Positions 23,024 to 31,908 of a stretch of 64,000 bases of DNA are shown piece after piece (the first letter of the stretch is position 1; the number at the start of each line of letters is the position of its first letter). Origin of the DNA: Bacillota bacterium (GTDB taxonomy: Bacteria; Bacillota; Clostridia; Christensenellales; Aristaeellaceae); NCBI GenBank assembly GCA_023404345.1, contig JAEYCB010000047.1, positions 31,664-95,663 of the forward strand, read 5' to 3'. A program made the position numbers and the translations under genes. The notes under the pieces are model-generated. The model was not told the origin of the DNA. It was given only the letters and a program-made list of their open reading frames with translations, and did not search any database.

Positions 23024-25756
23024 TTGGGAATGATGGAAGTATTCAAGAAGCTGCTTGGCCAAAGCAACGAAGCTGAGGTCAAACGCCTGCAAAAGATTGC
23101 CGACCAGGTGTTGGCCAAGGAAGCCAAATACCGCGCGCTGACGGACGAGCAGCTTCAGGCCAAGACGCCGGAGTTCAAGCAGCGCCTTGCAGCCGGTGAA
23201 ACGCTTGACGATATTTTGCCCGATGCTTTCGCCGCCTGCCGCGAGGCCGCCGACCGCACGGTGGGCATGCGTCCCTATCCGGTACAGATCATCGGCGGTG
23301 TATGCCTGCATCAGGGCCGCATCGCCGAAATGAAAACCGGTGAAGGCAAAACGCTGGTGGCTACTTTGCCTGCCTACCTCAACGCCCTGACGGGTGAAGG
23401 CGTGCATATCGTAACCGTCAACGACTATCTGGCCCGCCGCGACAGCGAGTGGATGGGCAAGATCTACAAGTTCATGGGCCTCACCGTGGGCCTAATCGTG
23501 CACGACCTGGACAACGCCCAGCGCCGCGCCGCCTATGCCTGCGACATCACCTACGGCACCAACAACGAGATGGGCTTTGACTACCTGCGCGACAACATGG
23601 TCATCCATGAGCGCGACATGGTGCAGCGCGGTCACGTCTACGCCATCGTGGACGAGGTGGACTCCATCCTCATTGACGAGGCGCGCACGCCGCTGATCAT
23701 CTCTGGTCAGGGCGACAAATCCACCGACCTGTACGAGAAGGCCAACCAGTTCGTCAGCCGCCTCAAAAACGAAGAGGACTACACCATCGCCGAGAAGGAG
23801 AAGGCCGTCTCCCTCACCGAGCAGGGCATTGCCAAGGCCCAACGTGCCTTCAACGTGGAAAATATCGCCGACCTGGATAACGCCGAGCTTTACCATCATA
23901 TCCTTGCTGCGCTCAAGGCCCACGCCATCATGAAGCGCGACGTGGATTATGTGGTGCAAAACGGCGAGGTCATCATCGTGGACGAGTTCACCGGCCGCCT
24001 GATGGTAGGCCGCCGCTACTCCGACGGCCTGCATCAGGCCATTGAGGCCAAGGAACACGTCAAGGTGGAGCGCGAGAGCAAGACGCTGGCTACCATCACT
24101 TTCCAGAACTACTTCCGCATGTACAAAAAGATCAGCGGCATGACCGGTACCGCCAAGACCGAGGAAGAGGAATTCCAGGGCATCTATAATCTGGACGTGG
24201 TGCAGATCCCCACCAACAAGCCCATGATCCGCAAGGACCTCAACGACATGGTCTACAAGACCAAGCGCGGCAAGTTCAATGCCGCGGTGGAGGAAATCGT
24301 CAAGCGCCACCAGACCGGCCAGCCCATTCTGGTGGGCACCGTGAACGTGGAAACCAGCGAGATGCTCTCCCACCTCATCAAGCTGCGCGGCGTGAGCCAT
24401 GAGGTGCTCAACGCCAAGAATCACCAGAAGGAAGCCGAGATCGTGGCTCAGGCCGGTCACGTGGGGGCCGTGACCATCGCCACCAACATGGCTGGCCGCG
24501 GAACCGACATTTTGCTGGGCGGCAACCCGGACTTCCTGGCCCGCCGCGCCATGCGGCAGGAAAACTACCCCGACGAGATTATCGAGGCGGCCACCGGCCA
24601 TAACGAAAACGTTGACCAGGTGGTGCTGGATGCGCGTAAGCGCTACCGCGAGCTCTACGAGGGCTTCAAGAAGGAAACCGACGCCGAGCACGAGCGCGTC
24701 ATGGCGCTGGGCGGCCTGCACATCATCGGCACCGAGCGCCACGAGAGCCGCCGCATCGACAACCAGCTGCGCGGCCGCGCCGGCCGTCAGGGCGACCCCG
24801 GCAGCACACAGTTCTTTATCAGCCTCGAGGACGACGTGATGCGCCTCTTCGGCTCCGAGCGCATCACGCCCATGATCGAAAAGCTGGGCATGACCGAGGA
24901 CCAGCCGCTTGAAGCCGGCATGCTCACCAAGCAGATCGAGGCCGCACAGAAGCGCATCGAGGGCCGCAACTACTCCATCCGCAAGAGCGTCCTGCAATAT
25001 GACGACGTGATGAATAAGCAGCGCGAGCTCATCTATGGCCAGCGCCGCGATATCCTCATGGGCCATGACGTACGCCAAAACATCATCGACATGGTCCACA
25101 AGCTCATCGACTCCACTGCCGAGCGCAATTTCACCGGCGAGGGCAGCTTTGACTGGTCCGTTGATGATGCGCGCGACTATCTCGAGAAGCTGTGCCTGAA
25201 ACCCGGCACCTTTGACAGCCATGCTGCGGCCATCAAGACCATGGAAGAACCCGATGAGCTGGTCAAGCTCCTCTATGCCGACGCCGAGGCCTTCTATGCC
25301 GAGCGCGAGGCGCTGCTGACCGGCATGGGCATCGACATGCGCGAGTTTGAGCGCGTGGTTCTGCTCTCCGCCATCGATCATCACTGGATGGATCATATCG
25401 ACGCCATGGACGACCTGCGCGACGGCATTGGCCTGCGCGCCTACGGCCAGCGCGACCCCGTGCAGGAATACCGGATGGAAAGCTATGATATGTTCAACGA
25501 CATGGTGCATTTCATCCGCGAGGAAACCGTGCGCCGCCTGTATCAGGCCCGCGTGGAACGCCTGCCGGAGCGCCGCCGTACCGTCAATCTCGACGCCGCC
25601 AAGGCCAGCCTGCAGGGGGAGGAAAACACCAACGGCCAGGCCAAGAAGGGCGGCGCGCCTACCAACAAGGCTATGCCCGGTGCTCCCGGGCGCAACCAGC
25701 CCTGCCCCTGCGGCAGCGGCAAAAAGTACAAGCACTGCTGCGGCGCGGGGAAATAG
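23024..25756 (+). CDS. secA: Protein translocase ATPase SecA
   Basis: The 910-residue product is the motor that pushes preproteins through SecYEG. Walker A MKTGEGKT lies near residue 103 and the DEAD-box-like DEVDSILIDEARTPL near 209. NMAGRGTDILLGGNP marks the second nucleotide-binding domain, and the C-terminal zinc finger NQPCPCGSGKKYKHCCG (about 893-909) binds SecB or ribosomes. A TTG start at 23024 is chosen because AAGGAG is ten bases upstream and the resulting MGMMEVFKK matches the MGLL-type start of the family; the ATG two codons later is too far from it. First gene of a run with prfB. Confidence 0.97.
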   Translation: MGMMEVFKKLLGQSNEAEVKRLQKIADQVLAKEAKYRALTDEQLQAKTPEFKQRLAAGETLDDILPDAFAACREAADRTVGMRPYPVQIIGGVCLHQGRIAEMKTGEGKTLVATLPAYLNALTGEGVHIVTVNDYLARRDSEWMGKIYKFMGLTVGLIVHDLDNAQRRAAYACDITYGTNNEMGFDYLRDNMVIHERDMVQRGHVYAIVDEVDSILIDEARTPLIISGQGDKSTDLYEKANQFVSRLKNEEDYTIAEKEKAVSLTEQGIAKAQRAFNVENIADLDNAELYHHILAALKAHAIMKRDVDYVVQNGEVIIVDEFTGRLMVGRRYSDGLHQAIEAKEHVKVERESKTLATITFQNYFRMYKKISGMTGTAKTEEEEFQGIYNLDVVQIPTNKPMIRKDLNDMVYKTKRGKFNAAVEEIVKRHQTGQPILVGTVNVETSEMLSHLIKLRGVSHEVLNAKNHQKEAEIVAQAGHVGAVTIATNMAGRGTDILLGGNPDFLARRAMRQENYPDEIIEAATGHNENVDQVVLDARKRYRELYEGFKKETDAEHERVMALGGLHIIGTERHESRRIDNQLRGRAGRQGDPGSTQFFISLEDDVMRLFGSERITPMIEKLGMTEDQPLEAGMLTKQIEAAQKRIEGRNYSIRKSVLQYDDVMNKQRELIYGQRRDILMGHDVRQNIIDMVHKLIDSTAERNFTGEGSFDWSVDDARDYLEKLCLKPGTFDSHAAAIKTMEEPDELVKLLYADAEAFYAEREALLTGMGIDMREFERVVLLSAIDHHWMDHIDAMDDLRDGIGLRAYGQRDPVQEYRMESYDMFNDMVHFIREETVRRLYQARVERLPERRRTVNLDAAKASLQGEENTNGQAKKGGAPTNKAMPGAPGRNQPCPCGSGKKYKHCCGAGK

Positions 25757-25819
25757 GCCGGACGAAGGACCATGGACCGCGGAGTCAGGGCGCCGGGCGC
25801 CCAGTAAGGAAGTGACAGT

Positions 25820-26917
25820 ATGATTGATCAGGAACGGATGAAACAGGACCTTACCCGCCTGCGCGACACCGTGGCCAAGGCGGCCGACGCGCTCAAGCTC
25901 CCCCTTTTGCGCGAGGAGCTGGCGGAACTGAAAGAGGAAATGAACGCCCCGGAATTCTGGAACGACCTGGAGCGTTCCACCGCCGTCAACCGCAAGGTGA
26001 GCCAGATCGAAGGCAAGCTGGACCATGTCAAGCGTCTGGAAACGCGCGCCGATGACGTGGAGGCCATGCTTGAACTGCTGGCAGAGGACGAGGATGAGGG
26101 AATCGCCGCCGAATGCGAGCAGGAGTTGGAAAGCCTTTCTGCCGATGCGGACGCGTTGGAGTTGGAAACCCTCATGCGCGGTGACTATGACAACTGCAAC
26201 GCCGTGCTTTCCCTGCATGCGGGCGCCGGCGGCACCGAAGCGCAGGACTGGACGCAGATGCTCTACCGCATGTACACCCGCTACTGCGAGCGCCACGGTT
26301 TCAAGGTGACGGTCAACGACCTGCTGGACGGCGACGAGGCGGGCATCAAGAGCGTGACCTTCCAGGTGGACGGTGAAAACGCCTACGGTTTCCTGCGCAG
26401 CGAAAAGGGCGTGCACCGGCTGGTGCGCATCTCCCCCTTCGACGCCAATGCGCGCCGCCACACCTCCTTCAGCTCCCTGGACGTGTCCCCTATTCTGGAG
26501 GATGACCAAGACTTTGAGATCAACATGGAGGAAGTGCGCATCGACACCTACCGCGCCGGCGGCGCGGGCGGCCAGCACGTTAACCGCACCGATAGCGCCG
26601 TGCGCATGACGCACATTCCCACGGGCATCGTGGCCCAGTGTCAGAACGAGCGAAGCCAGGTGCAGAACCGCGAGGTCTGTCTGCGCATCCTCAAAAGCCG
26701 CTTGCTCGAGCTGCGCGAGCGCGAGAAGGAAGAGCAGATGGCCGATATCAAGGGCGAGATGAAAAAGATCGAATGGGGCAGCCAGATCCGCTCCTATGTG
26801 TTCCAGCCCTACACCATGGTTAAGGATCACCGCACCGGCTATGAAAGCGGCAACGTGGACGACGTGATGGATGGCAACCTCGACGGCTTCATCACCGCCT
26901 ACTTGAAAATGCAGTGA
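25820..26917 (+). CDS. prfB: Peptide chain release factor 2
   Basis: The 365-residue product releases the finished chain at UGA and UAA. The stop-recognition tripeptide SPF is at about residue 204 and the catalytic GGQ loop (GAGGQHVNRTDSAVR) at about 250. The N-terminal coiled-coil region reads straight through (ALKLPLLREELAELKEEM) in one frame: the usual in-frame UGA and +1 programmed frameshift near codon 25 are absent. It lies 63 bases after secA, as in many Firmicutes, with AAGGAAG before the ATG. Confidence 0.96.
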   Translation: MIDQERMKQDLTRLRDTVAKAADALKLPLLREELAELKEEMNAPEFWNDLERSTAVNRKVSQIEGKLDHVKRLETRADDVEAMLELLAEDEDEGIAAECEQELESLSADADALELETLMRGDYDNCNAVLSLHAGAGGTEAQDWTQMLYRMYTRYCERHGFKVTVNDLLDGDEAGIKSVTFQVDGENAYGFLRSEKGVHRLVRISPFDANARRHTSFSSLDVSPILEDDQDFEINMEEVRIDTYRAGGAGGQHVNRTDSAVRMTHIPTGIVAQCQNERSQVQNREVCLRILKSRLLELREREKEEQMADIKGEMKKIEWGSQIRSYVFQPYTMVKDHRTGYESGNVDDVMDGNLDGFITAYLKMQ

Positions 26918-26934
26918 TCACGGGAGGAAAGCGC

Positions 26935-27681
26935 ATGCCGCATGACCCAAGCACCGCTGCGCGGCCCCACCGCGCCGCATTTTTCCGTTGTTTTCTCGCT
27001 TCCCTCCTGCTGGTGCTGATCGCCGCCGGGGCTTCTGTTTATCTCAACGCTGTGGATCGGCAGCTTTTTGAAACCGCGCTGCTGGAAAATGTGGATTATG
27101 CTGCATTGGGAATGGATGCGGACAGCGTGCGCAGCTTTGCGGATGAAACCATCCTCTTCCTTACCGATGCGCAGGACAGCTGGGAGCCCAGCATCACGGT
27201 GGCAGGCTTTCCAGCCAGCCGCTTTATTCCACAGAACTTTCGCGACCACATGGTCACGGTCAAAGGCTGGGTAAGCGCCGCTACCACGCTGTTCCTGTGT
27301 GGCGGGGTGGTAGCCGTCGCACTGCTGGCCTGGGCACTGGCCACCTCCGGCCGCCGGGGAGGGTTTTCAACGCAGGGGTATTATGCGGGAACGATTTTGC
27401 CGCTGCTGCTCATCGCAGGGGTAGGCCTGTGGGCTAGCCTTGATTTCAACGGCATGTGGGAAGTGCTGCACCGCACGCTTATCCCTGACGGCATCTTCCC
27501 TGCGGATGAGCTGGTGATGCGTCTGTTCCCGGAAACGCTGTTTTCGGCATATCTGCCGCCCGTCCTGCTGATGCTGGTGCTGATGCTGGCGGCGGTGCTG
27601 GTGCTGCCCCTGATTCTTTCGCCGGTGAGTGCGCGTATCGCGCAGGCGCGCGCCGAATCCGCCGGCGGCTCAAACCGCTAA
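26935..27681 (+). CDS. TIGR01906/DUF1461 family integral membrane protein
   Basis: The 248-residue product has four hydrophobic helices (about 16-38, 115-137, 150-170 and 205-230) with a large extracytoplasmic loop after the first. The loop VDYAALGMDADSVRSFADETILFL and the HMVTVKGW segment, followed by a later FHRTLIPDG-like LHRTLIPDGIF, match the DUF1461 family of Gram-positive membrane proteins of unknown function. The start at 26935 follows GGGAGG by seven bases. Flanked by prfB and tsaD and probably co-transcribed. Confidence 0.75.
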   Translation: MPHDPSTAARPHRAAFFRCFLASLLLVLIAAGASVYLNAVDRQLFETALLENVDYAALGMDADSVRSFADETILFLTDAQDSWEPSITVAGFPASRFIPQNFRDHMVTVKGWVSAATTLFLCGGVVAVALLAWALATSGRRGGFSTQGYYAGTILPLLLIAGVGLWASLDFNGMWEVLHRTLIPDGIFPADELVMRLFPETLFSAYLPPVLLMLVLMLAAVLVLPLILSPVSARIAQARAESAGGSNR

Positions 27682-27695
27682 GGAGGCCCTTTTCC

Positions 27696-28754
27696 GTGCA
27701 GACGCAACAGGAGATGAAAGAAAAATTGGAAGCCTTGCAAAGCAAGGCTTCCATTCGTATCTTGGCTATGGAATCCAGCTGTGATGAAACCGCCGCTGCC
27801 ATCGTGGAAAACGGACGGCATATCGTCAGCAGCGTCATCTTTTCCCAAGTAGACACGCACGCGCTTTATGGCGGCGTAGTGCCCGAAATCGCCAGCCGGG
27901 CGCACATGGACGCCTGCGACCGGGTAATCGACCAAGCGCTCAAAGAGGCGGGAATGACCCTTTCAGATATTGACGCGCTGGCCGTAACCTATGGCCCGGG
28001 CCTGGTAGGCGCGCTGCTCACCGGCGTCAACTGTATGAAGGGGTTGAGTTACACCACACGTCTGCCGCTCATCCCTGTCAACCATATCGAAGGGCATGTC
28101 AGCGCCAACTTTCTGACCACGCCGGACCTGGAACCGCCGTTTTTGTGCCTGGTTGTCAGCGGAGGTCACAGCCATCTCACGCGCGTAAACGCCTATGGCG
28201 ATTACACGCTGCTTGGTCAGACGGTGGATGACGCAGCAGGCGAGGCCTTTGACAAGGCTGCGCGGGTACTGGGGCTCAACTACCCCGGCGGGCCGCTGCT
28301 CTCCAAGCTGGCCGAGGGCGGGGACGACACCTTCCTGCCCCTGCCGCATCCCCACCCGGATGGGCGCTATGATTTCAGCTTTTCTGGCCTCAAGACCGCC
28401 TTTCTCAACGCCTGCCACAAAATGGAGCAAAAGGGCGAGGCCCTACCCCGTGCCGACCTGGCTGCCAGCTTTGAACGCGCGGTGGTGGATACGCTCTGCG
28501 AGCGGGCCATGTTGGCCCTTGAGGAAAGCGGCTTGCATGCGCTGTGCCTTGCCGGGGGCGTAAGCGCCAACCGCCGTTTGCGCGCGCAGATGTCGGTGCT
28601 TGCCGCCAAGCGCGGCTTCCGCCTGTGCATGCCGGAGTTGTGGTTGTGCACCGACAACGCCGCCATGATTGGTTCAGCGGCCTATTACCGGCTGCGAAAA
28701 GGCGAGCTGGCCCCTCTTTCGCTCAACGCTGTTCCGTCGCTTGTACTGGTATGA
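27696..28754 (+). CDS. tsaD: tRNA N6-adenosine threonylcarbamoyltransferase
   Basis: The 352-residue product transfers threonylcarbamoyl from TC-AMP to A37 of ANN-decoding tRNAs, with TsaB and TsaE. It has the family start (ILAMESSCDETAAAIVENG), the metal-binding HxxxH in NHIEGHVSA (about 130), VSGGHSHL, the TVDDAAGEAFDKAARVLGL motif and CLAGGVSANRRLR. A GTG start at 27696 is chosen since AAGGAGG lies nine bases upstream; about 20 residues then precede the conserved core. Last gene of the secA-prfB group. Confidence 0.96.
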   Translation: MQTQQEMKEKLEALQSKASIRILAMESSCDETAAAIVENGRHIVSSVIFSQVDTHALYGGVVPEIASRAHMDACDRVIDQALKEAGMTLSDIDALAVTYGPGLVGALLTGVNCMKGLSYTTRLPLIPVNHIEGHVSANFLTTPDLEPPFLCLVVSGGHSHLTRVNAYGDYTLLGQTVDDAAGEAFDKAARVLGLNYPGGPLLSKLAEGGDDTFLPLPHPHPDGRYDFSFSGLKTAFLNACHKMEQKGEALPRADLAASFERAVVDTLCERAMLALEESGLHALCLAGGVSANRRLRAQMSVLAAKRGFRLCMPELWLCTDNAAMIGSAAYYRLRKGELAPLSLNAVPSLVLV

Positions 28755-28935
28755 ATCTCTTGTCATCGCCATAAAAACTGTATTCCTTATGGGCTGTTCC
28801 GATTATCTCGATGGCTACTTTCTTACCTTTTGCCGCTGAAATACGATGCCGCTGACAAAAACGTTAGCCAGTTTTTTATTAAAAAAGGCCAGACGCTCAC
28901 ATTTTTATCTCTGAAAGGAAGCTTCTGAAACTTTT

Positions 28936-29637
28936 ATGCACGATAAAATCAGCGACATTTCTGCCATCCTTGGCATTTCCCCGCAATCCGTCCGCCTGTA
29001 CGAAAAGCACGGAATCGTCCAAACGGAAAAAGACATGCAAACCGGTTACCGCTATTTCTCCCGTCCTGAACTAAATACATTGCTCAACGCCCGTCATCTG
29101 CGCGCCTATGACTTTGGCCTGACTGACATCGCTACGCTTTTGAACGATGCCGCCCTTGATGAAATCTGCCCTGCTTGCGATATGCGAATCGACGCGCTGG
29201 AACAAGAACTCAATTATCGCAACGCTATACTACAGCATCTGAAGGAAGAACGTGCACACATTGCAAACGCCATTCAGATGATAGGACAATGTCAGCTTGT
29301 TACTTCGCCCTCTTTTTATTTTCTTCCTTACATGTTCAACGATAAATTGCTCCGTTCACCCTCTTTGCGTTCTGCATTAAACGAATGGAGTGCCTCTGCC
29401 CCTTTTGCAAGCCGCATATCTTTTGTGTCAGACGAAGACCTTTCAAACATCCTAACCGGCTACTTTCTTGAACAACCCCATGCATCCTTACTGGCCCAAA
29501 AAGCTTTGGATGCTGCTCGGCTTTATGCGCCAATGCGCTGTGTATACACTAGCTTCTTCGTTGAAAAAATCCCCATTCCACTCCTACCCGTATCCTATTC
29601 AAACAGGCACTTGAATATCTGGATCTTAATGGGCTGA
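28936..29637 (+). CDS. MerR-type transcriptional regulator, C-terminus frameshifted
   Basis: The N-terminus is a MerR winged helix (ISDISAILGISPQSVRLYEKHGI, then GYRYFSRPEL), followed by a dimerisation coiled coil and an effector-binding-like region. The frame ends abnormally after KIPIPLLPV. A natural-looking continuation (FKQALEYLDLNGLTLAGDI ... LLGEVYLPY) runs in another frame to 29729. One extra base in the A6 run at 29564-29569 would join them. Its likely target is the 19-bp-spacer promoter 30 bases further on. CDACDM-like ICPACDM at about 76 could bind a metal or thiol ligand. Base composition is more AT-rich than the neighbours. Confidence 0.72.
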   Translation: MHDKISDISAILGISPQSVRLYEKHGIVQTEKDMQTGYRYFSRPELNTLLNARHLRAYDFGLTDIATLLNDAALDEICPACDMRIDALEQELNYRNAILQHLKEERAHIANAIQMIGQCQLVTSPSFYFLPYMFNDKLLRSPSLRSALNEWSASAPFASRISFVSDEDLSNILTGYFLEQPHASLLAQKALDAARLYAPMRCVYTSFFVEKIPIPLLPVSYSNRHLNIWILMG

Positions 29638-29729
29638 CGCTTGCCGGGGATATTTTGTTTCGCCCGTTGGTGCTGCTTAAACGCAAAAGTTTATGTCAGC
29701 TGCTCGGAGAAGTCTATCTGCCTTATTGA
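29571..29729 (+). pseudogene. Out-of-frame C-terminal tail of the MerR-type regulator
   Basis: This 53-codon open segment has no start of its own. It reads PTRILFKQALEYLDLNG and ends LCQLLGEVYLPY, the kind of ending expected for an effector-binding domain. It is in the -1 frame relative to the regulator. Either the gene carries a frameshift mutation or the assembly lost one base. Confidence 0.6.
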
Positions 29730-29756
29730 GTAGTTTGTTAAAAAACAAATTTGCAG

Positions 29757-29787
29757 TTGACTCTCATGTCGATGTAAAGTTTATACT
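29757..29787 (+). promoter_or_regulatory. MerR-type promoter with 19-bp spacer before the flavoprotein gene
   Basis: TTGACT (29757-29762) and TATACT (29782-29787) are 19 bp apart, the stretched spacing that MerR activators need. An imperfect 21-bp dyad (ACTCT ... AAAGT, 29760-29780) is centred in the spacer, where MerR proteins bind. Confidence 0.7.
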
Positions 29788-29845
29788 TATCTCATCCGCG
29801 GATTGCATTCTCTCAGCGTTTTTATGGGGAAAGGAAGGGATAAGT

Positions 29846-31789
29846 TTGAAACAAAACTGGTTGTTCAAAACGACTGCTGCGATACTTTCGCTGATGTTGG
29901 TGCTGGTTGGATGTGCTTATGCAGCTGATTCTACCACTGCCCTGCCCGCCGGTGTTTATACCGGTTCCGCAACTGGTTACCATGGTGCCATCAATGTAGA
30001 AGTTACTCTGGACGATACTGCCATTACCAACGTAACCGTAACCTCTCACGGTGAAACCGAAGGCATCGGCACAATTGCTCTGGAACGTCTGCCCACGAAA
30101 ATTGTTGAAACCCAAAGCTTAGCGCTGGATGCAATCGCGGGTTGCACGCTCAGCAGCAACGGTCTGCTGGATGCCGTTCTGAACGCGCTTACGACTGCCG
30201 GTGTTGATACCCAGCGTTTCATGGAGGCTCCTGTCGAGGTTTCCGAAAGCAACGAAATTGAAAAAACGGCTGATGTCATTGTAGTAGGCGGCGGAGCCGG
30301 CCTTTCCGCTGCCCTTTCCGCTACAGAAAAGGGTGCTTCTGTAATCGTTGTTGAAAAAACCGCCATGCTCGGCGGTACCACGCTTATGAGCGGCGCATAT
30401 TATTCCACCGGCAATCAGGAGATTTCCAAAAAAGCAGAAATGAATGACAAAATGCGTGCTGACGTTACTGCATATTTGTCTCTTGAGCCAGTGGACGACT
30501 TTATGGCGCGCTGGCAGTCCACAGTAAAAGAGCAATACGATGCTTATCTTGCTTCGGGTGAAACCTATATGTTTGACTCCGAAGAGTATCATATGCTCCA
30601 GACTTATGCGGACGGTCAATACAAGGGAGATCCTGCTCTTATTGAGCGGGTGGCCTCCGTCAGCAGAGCCTGTTATGACTGGCTGGCTGAAAACGGTTTG
30701 CCGTGGAGTGATGCTGTGCTCACCAGCAAGGCTTCGGACACTGGTGTGGTTCTTCCGGATGCCCGACGTTGCCGCCGCAAAAAAAGCGAGAGTGATGAGC
30801 GTCACAGCGCCAAGCTGATTCATGTAATGGAACAGAGTATCAAGGATTCCGGTATGCCATATGAATTCCTAATGGAAGTGCGCGGAGAAGAATTGATGGT
30901 AGAAAATGGCTCCGTCGTAGGTGTAATCGCCACCGGCAGCGACGGTACTATCTATCGTCTCCATGCTAATAAAGGCGTCATCCTTGCCACCGGTGGTTTT
31001 ACCGCAAATGCTGAGATGTGCCAGGAATACAACAAGCTCTATCCCGAGATTCCCAACTTTATTAAGAGTACCAACAGCACCGCTGCAACGGGGGACGGTA
31101 TTACCATGGCATTGGGCGCAGGCGCCTCTTTGTTCAACATGGAATACATCGAATTTGTTTCGCACGTCAACCCCGAAACCGGTTCTGAAAGCACTTATGT
31201 ATGCGCCTTCAACCAGCCTCTTATCAACATGGAAGGGAAGCGCTTTGTAAATGAAGACGCTTCCGAATCTGATGTTGCTCTGACCTTCCTGGCGCAGCCG
31301 GGCAGCAAGGGGTATCTCATCGCCGACGCCAACAGTGTCAACATTGATGAAAATGGTCTAACAGAAGAAGGCATTCCGGCGGAAGACCTTATCTCAAGCG
31401 GTATCGTCTTCAAGGCAGATACGTTGGAAGAACTTGCCCTGCAGCTTAATATGGACCCCAATGTTCTTCAGAATACGATCGATACTTTCAACGCTTCCTG
31501 CGACAGCGGAACCGATGAGTTTGGCCGCGCTCTCACGCCGGATATGAAGATTGCTACAGCGCCCTTCTACGCTAACCTTACTTCTCCCGGCATGCACCAC
31601 TCGATGGGCGGTGTACACATCGACACTGAAACGCGCGTTCTGGATAACAACGGGCAGATTATTCCCGGTCTGTATGCAGCTGGCGAAGTGGCTGGTGGTT
31701 TTCATGGCAGTCACCGCGAAAGCGGCAACGCAATCCTCGAAGCGCTTGCTGAAGGTATGATCGCCGGAGCAAATGCAGCATCCCGTTGA
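29846..31789 (+). CDS. Secreted flavinylated FAD-dependent reductase (fumarate reductase-like lipoprotein)
   Basis: The 647-residue product has a lipoprotein signal (lipobox LVGC, about residue 25), an FMN-binding domain with the flavinylation segment DAIAGCT (Thr about 101), and a flavoprotein domain of the fumarate reductase/succinate dehydrogenase type: VIVVGGGAGLSAALSA near 150, GVILATGGFTANAEM, GITMALGAG and HHSMGGVHIDTETRVLDNNG. FMN is probably attached by an ApbE-type enzyme, which is not in the window. It likely reduces an organic electron acceptor outside the membrane. The TTG start follows AAGGAAGGG; upstream codons overlap the promoter. Activated by the MerR neighbour, by inference. 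Confidence 0.85.
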   Translation: MKQNWLFKTTAAILSLMLVLVGCAYAADSTTALPAGVYTGSATGYHGAINVEVTLDDTAITNVTVTSHGETEGIGTIALERLPTKIVETQSLALDAIAGCTLSSNGLLDAVLNALTTAGVDTQRFMEAPVEVSESNEIEKTADVIVVGGGAGLSAALSATEKGASVIVVEKTAMLGGTTLMSGAYYSTGNQEISKKAEMNDKMRADVTAYLSLEPVDDFMARWQSTVKEQYDAYLASGETYMFDSEEYHMLQTYADGQYKGDPALIERVASVSRACYDWLAENGLPWSDAVLTSKASDTGVVLPDARRCRRKKSESDERHSAKLIHVMEQSIKDSGMPYEFLMEVRGEELMVENGSVVGVIATGSDGTIYRLHANKGVILATGGFTANAEMCQEYNKLYPEIPNFIKSTNSTAATGDGITMALGAGASLFNMEYIEFVSHVNPETGSESTYVCAFNQPLINMEGKRFVNEDASESDVALTFLAQPGSKGYLIADANSVNIDENGLTEEGIPAEDLISSGIVFKADTLEELALQLNMDPNVLQNTIDTFNASCDSGTDEFGRALTPDMKIATAPFYANLTSPGMHHSMGGVHIDTETRVLDNNGQIIPGLYAAGEVAGGFHGSHRESGNAILEALAEGMIAGANAASR

Positions 31790-31868
31790 TCCATCTTTCC
31801 AGCCTCTGGGCCTATAAACATCACGCAGAAACTACAAATTCTTATAAAGTAGTTTTCCAGTAACAGAC

Positions 31869-31908
31869 GAGGCCGCCGCATCACCATGAGTGCGGCGGCC
31901 TCTTTTTT
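31869..31908 (+). terminator. Terminator after the flavoprotein gene
   Basis: A perfect 12-bp stem (GAGGCCGCCGCA and complement) is followed by TTTTTT. It also sits at the end of the convergent minus-strand gene. Confidence 0.85.

Noticed and set aside
25757..25850. Programmed +1 frameshift site for prfB
   Set aside because: No CTTTGA-like slippery stop or internal Shine-Dalgarno was found; the main frame already covers the full N-terminus.
23492..26830. A 1112-codon open frame antisense to secA and prfB
   Set aside because: Repetitive Leu/Ala/Val/His-rich translation typical of antisense shadow; both sense genes are certain.
29564..29572. Programmed -1 ribosomal frameshifting in the MerR-type gene
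   Set aside because: The codons at the A6 run (GAA AAA ATC) do not fit X-XXY-YYZ re-pairing, and no downstream stem was seen; mutation or sequencing error is simpler.
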